Source: Chloroflexota bacterium
GTDB taxonomy: Bacteria > Chloroflexota > Ktedonobacteria > Ktedonobacterales > Ktedonobacteraceae
Length of the DNA: 29,685 bases
NCBI GenBank assembly: GCA_005879655.1
Contig: VBJK01000157.1
Location: 1-29,685, forward strand
Direction: 5' to 3'
Shown here: positions 23,376 to 29,685 of the stretch, one piece after another
Position numbering within the stretch: the first letter of the stretch is position 1
Layout: the number at the start of each line of letters is the position of its first letter
Notes under the pieces: model-generated
Databases searched by the model: none
Seen by the model: only the letters and a program-made list of their open reading frames with translations
What the model was told of the DNA's origin: nothing
Program-made: the position numbers and the translations under genes

Positions 23376-23693
23376 TACCAATTAATGCAGTATACTGGCT
23401 TGCGCGTAGGCTTTATGTGTATAATACCTACAATGTAGTAACGAGGAAAGGCATGAAGACGTTTCTCTAAATCCCTCCAAACTAAGCACGAGTTACCCTT
23501 GTCACTTCTCTTCTGTTTTGTTAGAATCCACAATGGGAAGACATGCGCTTCTATCTCTAGAATATGCTTTGTCCGAACCCTATGTGTCATAGGATGATAC
23601 AATACAACGAAATAGAAACCGATTAGGATCTGATATTCTCCATCTTGCCCAAGACTGAAATAATGATCCGATAAGCCGGGAGGTTGTTTTTTT
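23376..23693. other. Intergenic region upstream of the nuoJKLMN operon
   Basis: No credible gene lies in these ~320 bases. A TATAAT stands at 23420-23425, but the nearest -35-like TTGCGC is only 14 bases away, so the nuo promoter is not secure. A five-codon frame MKTFL with GAGGAAAGG ahead of it lies at 23453-23470 and may be chance. CCGGGAGGT at 23677-23685 is the nuoJ ribosome site. Confidence 0.4.
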
Positions 23694-24218
23694 ATGGACT
23701 TAGCCACCCTCATTTTTTGGCTCATCGCCCTCGTCCTGGTGGTGGCGGCGTTGATGGTGGTAGGTCTTCGCAACATCGTACATAGCGCGTTAGCGTTGGT
23801 CGTGGTGTTTGCGATGGCTGCTGGTATTTATGTGTTGCTCAACGCCGAATTTATCGCTATCGTGCAAATCCTTATCTATGCCGGTGCGGTGACTATCCTT
23901 ATCCTGTTTGCGCTCATGCTAACGCGCATCGGTGGCGTGCAGAGAACCAATCCTACTAACCGCTTGTGGGGTGCGGCAGTTGTCATCTGTGCCCTGGTTG
24001 GTGCGAGTATCCTGTATGCTGCTACGAATAGCCATGTGCTGATTGCTAGTGGAAGCAATGGTGCTGGTCAGTTGCCATCTGGCGTGAATAATGTTGTCGC
24101 TATTGGTCAACTGCTCTACAGTCCCTCGACATATAGCTATGTGCTGCCATTTGAAGTTGCGTCTTTAGTATTATTGGTAGCGATTGTCGGTGCGGTTGTG
24201 ATTGGCAGAGAGGATTAA
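23694..24218 (+). CDS. nuoJ: NADH-quinone oxidoreductase subunit J
   Basis: NuoJ is a membrane subunit of respiratory complex I. The 174-residue protein has five hydrophobic segments and the hallmark third-helix region EFIAIVQILIYAGAVTILILFALML, whose conserved Tyr and pi-bulge region takes part in coupling quinone reduction to proton pumping. It is preceded by CCGGGAGGT at a good distance. It opens a nuoJKLMN block without nuoA-I upstream, so the peripheral-arm genes must lie elsewhere. The gap to nuoK is three bases. Confidence 0.95.
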   Translation: MDLATLIFWLIALVLVVAALMVVGLRNIVHSALALVVVFAMAAGIYVLLNAEFIAIVQILIYAGAVTILILFALMLTRIGGVQRTNPTNRLWGAAVVICALVGASILYAATNSHVLIASGSNGAGQLPSGVNNVVAIGQLLYSPSTYSYVLPFEVASLVLLVAIVGAVVIGRED

Positions 24219-24221
24219 GCT

Positions 24222-24560
24222 ATGGAAATTGCGCTGGATAGAATTACGTCTGGTGATGTTCTGTTGCTAGGGGCCGTGCTCTTTTGCATCGGTCTATACG
24301 GTGCTATTGCGAAGCACAATGCTATTGCCGTATTGATGGGCATAGAGATTATGTTAAATGCTATCAATATTACAATGGTTGGCTTTTCTTTTTTTAATCA
24401 GGTGAAGCCCTACGCTGGCTACTTGACTGGTCAAATCTTTGCTATCTTTATCATCACTGTAGCTGCCGCTGAGGCTGCTGTTGCTCTGGCCATGATTATT
24501 GCTATTTACCGCAAACGCGATACCGTGGACATGAGTAATATTGATATGCTGAAGTTTTGA
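24222..24560 (+). CDS. nuoK: NADH-quinone oxidoreductase subunit K
   Basis: NuoK is the small MrpC-like membrane subunit of complex I. The 112-residue protein has three helices and the two conserved membrane glutamates of the proton path: Glu42 in MGIEIMLNAINI and Glu84 in VAAAEAAVALA (equivalent to E. coli Glu36 and Glu72). Its start follows the nuoJ stop by three bases, and GAGAGGA inside the nuoJ end is its ribosome site. It is followed by a 91-base leader before nuoL, unlike the tight spacing elsewhere in the operon. Confidence 0.95.
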   Translation: MEIALDRITSGDVLLLGAVLFCIGLYGAIAKHNAIAVLMGIEIMLNAINITMVGFSFFNQVKPYAGYLTGQIFAIFIITVAAAEAAVALAMIIAIYRKRDTVDMSNIDMLKF

Positions 24561-24597
24561 TGCAGGCGAGGAGCGTCCTGCTCATCAAAGAAAGGAG

Positions 24598-24640
24598 ATG
24601 TGCGCCTCTCTGTTCTGTAGGGTATAACCTTCTGCGCACA
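24598..24640 (+). promoter_or_regulatory. Leader peptide and stem-loop between nuoK and nuoL
   Basis: AAAGGAG precedes an ATG at 24598 that opens a nine-codon frame (MCASLFCRV, stop 24625-24627), in the same frame as nuoL. TGTGCGC (24599-24605) pairs with GCGCACA (24634-24640) across it. The nuoL ATG at 24652 has no ribosome site of its own, so nuoL translation may depend on termination-reinitiation after this small ORF. Confidence 0.35.
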
Positions 24641-24651
24641 TAGTTGTTGTT

Positions 24652-26671
24652 ATGTACCAATATTCCTGGCTGATTTTGCTGTCGCCGCTCTTTGCCTTTA
24701 CGGTGATTATTTTCGGCACGCGGGTCTGGGATTTGTTGAGCCGTCCGCGTGCGGCGGTGATACCTGGCGATGACCATGCACACGTGAACCATGCTGTTCA
24801 TGCTGCTCACGATCTTCATGATGCCCCAGGCCATGATCACGATGATGATGATCCCAAAGTGCCGCGCTTAACTCTCGGCGCAAAGGTCAGTGGCTATCTC
24901 GCCATTCTTATTATGGCTGCTGCCTGTATCTTTTCCTGGGTGTTACTTGCTCAGTCATTGCTCGATCCTGCGTCGTTGCCCGCCGAACATGCTGTTACTG
25001 TGCTATCTTATCCGTGGCTCTCTATCGGGCGGGCTACTTATACGATTGCTTTCCATATTGATCATCTGGCGCTCGCGATGATGGTTGTGGTGACAACGGT
25101 CTCGTTGCTGGTCCAGTTCTACTCGCAGGGCTATATGGAGACCTCGGCGGGCTATGCACGTTTCTTTGCCTATCTCTCGCTCTTTGCTTTCTCAATGTTG
25201 GTGATCGTTTTTGCACAGAACTTCCTGGTCATCTTCATTGGTTGGGAATTGGTGGGTGTTAGTTCCTATCTGTTAATTGGTTTCTGGATCAATAAGCGTG
25301 CGAAGCCGGAGGAGCAGCGTCCTTCTCCTGCCTCTGCATCATTGCAAGCCTTTGTGGTGAACCGTATCGGTGATGTGGGTTTCATCCTGGGCATCATGAT
25401 CCTCTTTACACAATTGCACACTTTTGAGTTCAGTGAGCTGGTGGCGCGTGCTCCAGGCATGGATAAGAATCTGCTGACGATTGCCATGATCCTGGTCTTC
25501 TGTGGTGCAATTGGTAAGTCCGCACAGGTGCCGCTGCACGTGTGGCTCCCCTCCGCGATGGAAGGTCCGACGCCGGTGAGTGCGCTCATCCATGCTGCAA
25601 CGATGGTTGCCGCTGGTGTATATATGGTGGCGCGTACATTCTCGCTCTTCGCAGCTGCTAATCCCGCTGCGTTTGCTGTTGTGGCCTGGATTGGTGGCAT
25701 TACGGCAATTTTTGCGGCTACAATCGCGCTGGTACAGACGGACTTCAAACGTGTCTTAGCATTCTCGACGATTAGTCAGCTTGGTTACATGTTTGTTGGT
25801 CTGGGCGTGGCTGGTCCTGAGTACGGACCCGGACCTGGTATGTTCCACCTTTTCACGCATGCGTTCTTCAAGGCGCTGCTGTTCCTCGCGGCCGGCTCGG
25901 TCATCATCGCGCTCCACCACGAGCAGGACCCCCTTCTTGTCCGGCTTCTATAGTAAAGATACTATTATTGGACTGACCTTCGAGCACCAGGATTGGGGAC
26001 TCTACGCGATCACACTTGCTACTGCTGGCCTGACGGCCTTTTATATGTTGCGCGCCTATATCCAGGCTTTTGGCGGCAAAGATGGCGGCTTTGGTGGCCT
26101 GTGGGGCGGGACCTATCGTGGTGAGGGCAACCCACACGAGTCGCCTCCCACGATTACCATTCCGTTAATGTTGCTGGCAATCCCTACGGTGGTTGCGGGC
26201 TACTGGACAGGCTTCTTTACCTATCTTAAGCCTGATGCTCCAGCGCTGGATATTGCAAAGCTGTTAACCCTACCTGATACCTGGATTGGCGTGGTGGTCG
26301 CCTTCGTAGGTCTGGGCTTTGCGTACTACCTTTATTGTCGTGTTGAACCAGCAAAACTCACTGCGTTTGTGCAGGGAAATGCTCTCCTGCGCACACTGCA
26401 TCGCATTCTCTACAACAGATACTACATTGACGAGTTCTATAACTTGGTGATAGTCCGCTTTATCGTGCTGGGTATCTCGCATATCGCGCAAGCCTTCGAT
26501 ACCTATGTGATAGACGGGGTCGTCAATGGTGTTGCATTCCTCATCACGGGCCTGGGCGGTCGTATACGCCAGGTTGAGACGGGGAAAGTGCAGACATACA
26601 TGGTAGGCTTCTTCGGTGGAGTTGCCATTCTGGCTGTTATTGTCTTTGTGCTGGTGACAATCGTAAAGTGA
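24652..26671 (+). pseudogene. nuoL: NADH-quinone oxidoreductase subunit L with internal deletion and frameshift
   Basis: NuoL is the distal antiporter-like proton-pumping subunit of complex I. The first frame (24652-25953) carries the canonical core, including LVGVSSYLLIGFW, KSAQVPLHVWLPSAMEGPTPVSALIHAAT and HLFTHAFFKALLFLAAGSVI, up to HHEQD. It then reads nonsense and stops at 25951-25953. The next frame resumes at 25931 with PFLSGFYSKDTI and runs to 26671 through the long lateral-helix region. The family segment between HHEQD and PPFxGFxSKD, about 28 residues including MGGLRK and one membrane helix, is missing and the frame changes. If real, the subunit is truncated. Residues 40-67 form a His/Asp-rich loop that is unusual for NuoL. 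Confidence 0.85.
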
Positions 26672-26684
26672 GGATAACTGGATC

Positions 26685-28277
26685 ATGACGATATTCTCAA
26701 GTGATCTTACTTGGCTTATCCTGCTGCCGGTAATCGGTGCACTGGCAGTATATGCTACACCTGCGAAGACGGCGCGTTGGGTTGCTTTACTGTTCTCGGC
26801 CCTGACATTTGCGCTGTCGCTCTACATTTTCTTCAATATGCTGCCAACGGGTTTTGGAGATCTGAACCATCTGCACGACGCTATTAATATCCCGTGGATT
26901 AACTTCAGCGTTGGTACTACGCGGCTGAAAATCGACTATTTTCTGGGCATTGATGGCTTGAGCCTGCCGATGGTGGTCTTAAATGGGCTGTTAACGATGC
27001 TGGCGATTATCGGCGGTTGGGCCAAGGAGCGCGTGAAGGATTATATGGCGCTATTGCTGCTGCTGGAAGGTGGCGTGATGGGCGTCTTTCTCTCACTCGA
27101 CCTGTTGCTCTTCTTCCTGTTCTGGGAGGTTGAACTAGCTCCGATGTTCCTGCTCATTGGCATCTGGGGCAATCAGCAGATCAAGCATGGTATGCCCGGT
27201 CGTATCTACTCTGCGTGGAAGTTCCTGCTGTACACGTTCTTCGGTAGCGTCTTTATGCTGATCGGTATCCTGGTGCTCTACTTCACGAATGCCAGTCCCA
27301 GTCATAACGGCATGCCGACCGCTAGCATGGCATACTTCTCCACCCATATGTTCAACATACCGATGACGATTCCGTTGATCAATGTCACTATTGGCTCACA
27401 GTTGCTCATCTTCTTGCTGATCTATACGGCCTTTGCGGTCAAGATCCCGATGTTCCCATTCCATACCTGGCTACCCGATGCCCATACCGATGCACCAACA
27501 GAGGTAAGCGTCATTCTGGCCGGTGTGCTACTGAAGATGGGGGCGTATGGTCTGATCCGTATCTGCCTGGGCCTTTTTCCACAAGGTGTTCAAGAGTTTG
27601 CTGGTGTGCTCTCAGTGCTGGCGGTGATCAATATTCTCTACGGAGCTAGCATCTGTCTGGTGCAGAAGGATATGAAGAAGCTCATCGCTTATTCGAGTGT
27701 GAGCCATATGGGGATCATTCTGCTGGGCGTGGCGGCGGCGGCCTCGAATGGCTCGCTTGAGTTTCGTAGCGTGGCGCTGACGGGAGCAGCCTTGCAGATG
27801 TTCTGCCACGGCATCATCACGGGCCTGCTCTTCTTCTGTGTCGGTGTGATCTACGATCACGCTCATACCCGCGAAATTTCGGCCTTCGGTGGTGTCGCCA
27901 AGAAAATGCCGATGCTAGCAACGCTCTTTACCTTTGCAGCAATGGCTTCGCTCGGCTTGCCTGGTCTGGCTGGTTTTGTTGCCGAGTACATGGTCTTTAC
28001 CAGCAGCTTTGGTGTTATTCAGAGCGCAACGACGGCAGCAGTGTTCACCATGATTCTGACGGCAGCTTACCTATTGTGGATGATCAAGCGCGTATTCTTT
28101 GACACGTTTAACCACAGATGGGATCGGTTGCTAGATGCCAGCTTGCGGGAGATGATTCCGTTACTCGTGTTAGCGGCTCTTATTCTCTTTGTTGGTCTCT
28201 ATCCCAAACCGCTCATTGATGTGATTGTGCCCAGCCTGCCTCACCCAGTGCAGACGGCTGTGCTGCTGATAAAGTAG
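26685..28277 (+). CDS. nuoM: NADH-quinone oxidoreductase subunit M
   Basis: NuoM is the second antiporter-like proton pump of complex I. The 530-residue protein is full length, with about 14 membrane helices. The key charges are present: Glu148 in FWEVELAPMF (helix 5), Lys253 in KIPMFPFHTWLPDAHTDAPT (helix 7) and Lys284 in LAGVLLKMGAYGLI (helix 8). The conserved QKDMKKLIAYSSVSHMG block and the LGLPGLAGFVAEYMV segment are intact, in contrast to the matching regions of nuoL and nuoN. It begins 13 bases after the nuoL stop and ends 10 bases before nuoN. Confidence 0.96.
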   Translation: MTIFSSDLTWLILLPVIGALAVYATPAKTARWVALLFSALTFALSLYIFFNMLPTGFGDLNHLHDAINIPWINFSVGTTRLKIDYFLGIDGLSLPMVVLNGLLTMLAIIGGWAKERVKDYMALLLLLEGGVMGVFLSLDLLLFFLFWEVELAPMFLLIGIWGNQQIKHGMPGRIYSAWKFLLYTFFGSVFMLIGILVLYFTNASPSHNGMPTASMAYFSTHMFNIPMTIPLINVTIGSQLLIFLLIYTAFAVKIPMFPFHTWLPDAHTDAPTEVSVILAGVLLKMGAYGLIRICLGLFPQGVQEFAGVLSVLAVINILYGASICLVQKDMKKLIAYSSVSHMGIILLGVAAAASNGSLEFRSVALTGAALQMFCHGIITGLLFFCVGVIYDHAHTREISAFGGVAKKMPMLATLFTFAAMASLGLPGLAGFVAEYMVFTSSFGVIQSATTAAVFTMILTAAYLLWMIKRVFFDTFNHRWDRLLDASLREMIPLLVLAALILFVGLYPKPLIDVIVPSLPHPVQTAVLLIK

Positions 28278-28287
28278 AGGTTTATTC

Positions 28288-29685
28288 ATGACACCTGTGA
28301 ATGCAGATGCTCTCTACCTGCTAGCGCCAGAACTGAGTCTGACATTGTTAGCGCTGGTAGTGATGACGGTTGACCTGTTCGTCAAGCGTAAAGCCGTTGT
28401 GGCAGGAGTGGCGTTGCTTGGATTGATAGTACCTGCGGGCTTTGTCATTGCCCAGGCACTGACGATCCAGGCACCACAGCGGGCTTTCTTTAATATGCTG
28501 GTGGTGGATCAATACGCCCTCTTCTTTGATGTCATTTTCCTGCTCATTGCTGCTGTGATGATTTTGGCTTCGTATAATTATGTCGAGCAGTATGTCAAGG
28601 CTGATGGCGAGTTTTATACGCTCATGCTCTTCTCTGTCGTGGGTATGATGCTGATGGCCAGTACTGGCGAGCTAATTACGATCTATATCGCGCTCGAACT
28701 GACCAGTATCCCGCTCTACGTGATGGCTGGCCTGATTCGTACCAGCGAGCGTTCGGCGGAAGCGGCGGTCAAGTATGTGCTGCTTGGTGCGATGTCCTCG
28801 GCTATCCTGCTGTATGGCTTTGCCCTGTTATATGGCCTGACGGGCACGACTGATCTGATCGGGATTGCTCATGCGCTCGGTGGCGCGTTGAATGCAGGCA
28901 ATTTGCTAGTGCTGATTGCTATTGTGCTCATTATTGCTGGCTTTGGCTTCAAGATCTCTGCGGTGCCCTTCCATATGTGGTCCCCGGATATCTATGAGGG
29001 GGCACCTACGCCAGCTACAGCCTTTTTCTCGGTCGGCTCGAAAGCTGCTGGCTTTGCGGCACTCATGCGCGTGCTGATTTACGGTGGTCTGGGCCAGAAT
29101 CACACAGTCAATCTAACGACGGTGGTGGTCCTTGGTATCGTTGCTGCTTTAACTATGACGCTGGGCAATCTGGTAGCGGCTGTGCAGTCGAGTGTTGCGG
29201 CTAGCTTCGCCTCTGGCAAACCGGATGGCAATGCGGCGGTCTTGTTCTTCCTGCTGGTCTATGTCATCACTAACCTGGGGGCATTCTCTGGTATCATTGC
29301 GCTGGCGAATCTGACTGGTGGGGAGCGCGTTGATGACTTCCGTGGTCTGTGGCGGCGTGCTCCGCTACTGAGTACAGGCACTGCGCTCTGTCTGCTCTCA
29401 TTGGCTGGTATTCCGCCCGTTGCGGGCTTCTGGAGCAAACTCTTCCTCTTCTCGACGGCCTGGAACCTGGGTCAGAGCTGGCTAGTGGTTATTGCACTGC
29501 TGAACAGTATCGTCTCGCTGGTCTACTATGGCCGTATTGTCAAGACGATGTTCTTCGATGAGCCGCTCAAGAAAGATCGTCTGGTGACAAAGTTTGGTCT
29601 GGCGACTTCGCTGACGCTCTCAGTTGCCGCTCTGCTGATCCTGACGGTGGTGGCACAGGTGGTGCTGGATGCGGCAACTCCTGCT
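28288..29685 (+). CDS. nuoN: NADH-quinone oxidoreductase subunit N (runs off right edge)
   Basis: NuoN is the proximal antiporter-like proton pump. The ATG at 28288 has TAGAGG about eight bases upstream, and 466 codons stay open to the window end. Glu137 (ALELTSIPLYVMAGL), Lys222 (FGFKISAVPFHMWSPDIYEG) and Lys252 (SVGSKAAGF) are present, as is LSLAGIPPVAGFWSKLFLF. After LGNLVAAVQSS, at about residue 302, the sequence jumps straight to VAASFASGKPDGNAAVLFFL. The highly conserved block usually written NxKRLLAYSSIAHAGY is absent. About 20 residues seem to be deleted in frame. The last few residues lie outside the window. Confidence 0.93.
   Translation, partial: MTPVNADALYLLAPELSLTLLALVVMTVDLFVKRKAVVAGVALLGLIVPAGFVIAQALTIQAPQRAFFNMLVVDQYALFFDVIFLLIAAVMILASYNYVEQYVKADGEFYTLMLFSVVGMMLMASTGELITIYIALELTSIPLYVMAGLIRTSERSAEAAVKYVLLGAMSSAILLYGFALLYGLTGTTDLIGIAHALGGALNAGNLLVLIAIVLIIAGFGFKISAVPFHMWSPDIYEGAPTPATAFFSVGSKAAGFAALMRVLIYGGLGQNHTVNLTTVVVLGIVAALTMTLGNLVAAVQSSVAASFASGKPDGNAAVLFFLLVYVITNLGAFSGIIALANLTGGERVDDFRGLWRRAPLLSTGTALCLLSLAGIPPVAGFWSKLFLFSTAWNLGQSWLVVIALLNSIVSLVYYGRIVKTMFFDEPLKKDRLVTKFGLATSLTLSVAALLILTVVAQVVLDAATPA

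Noticed and set aside
23453..23470. Five-codon ORF MKTFL with a good ribosome site ahead of nuoJ
   Set aside because: Too short to distinguish from chance, and the promoter upstream of it is itself uncertain.
23318..23776. 152-residue minus-strand ORF in the nuoJ upstream region
   Set aside because: It overlaps the start of nuoJ and both promoters, has no recognisable motif and a composition typical of antisense reading.

Overview
The window most likely comes from a Ktedonobacteria-type member of the Chloroflexota. The evidence is a split nuoJKLMN operon, zinc-ribbon and WD40-type bacterial protein kinases, a Roc-type GTPase remnant, a YvcK protein, a long RecG with a Pro/Ala-rich N-terminal extension, and an interspersed palindrome family. 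This assignment rests on gene content and style; no 16S or other marker was seen. No tRNA, rRNA or CRISPR array was found.

Layout. (1) 1-2800 is a decayed accessory island. It holds the edge of an IS630-like transposase, an unrecognised ORF coupled to a small terpene-cyclase-fold protein, two cytochrome P450 pieces in C-then-N order, and a kinase piece joined to the last blade of a WD40 protein. (2) 2797-7445 holds recG with a consensus promoter, a long palindrome, an orphan MqsA-type antitoxin behind a DUF5522-like Cys-cluster protein, and a GNAT acetyltransferase. (3) 7459-12145 is a sugar-related locus: a Roc GTPase remnant, a broken ROK kinase, a membrane-anchored sugar-binding-type protein, and a Gfo/Idh/MocA oxidoreductase followed by a luciferase-like monooxygenase. 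The space between the divergent genes holds operator-like palindromes. (4) 12299-16834 holds a MocR/GntR-aminotransferase regulator, a GGCT-like domain fused to a membrane domain, and yvcK. (5) 16835-23321 holds a TPR protein with a frameshift, a membrane protein, a CaxA-type Ca2+/H+ antiporter, and a zinc-ribbon pseudokinase split by a frameshift. (6) 23694-29685 is nuoJKLMN, the membrane proton-pumping arm of respiratory complex I; nuoN runs off the window.

Two themes stand out. First, a family of long inverted repeats sits at gene borders (15441-15770, 17134-17239, 18446-18532, 19532-19657, 21063-21099). They share a core resembling GGGCACCCACAAGGGATGCC, and one copy is a nested, multi-hairpin element filling the gap between two convergent genes. 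Second, several otherwise well-conserved genes (ROK kinase, nuoL, nuoN) each lack roughly 20-30 conserved residues, and the TPR and pseudokinase genes carry single frameshifts. Either this genome is accumulating small deletions or the assembly has errors; reads would decide. No complete new defence or biosynthetic system could be demonstrated. The best candidates for unexplained biology are the palindrome family, the DUF5522/MqsA pair, the zinc-ribbon pseudokinase and the membrane-anchored sugar sensor.
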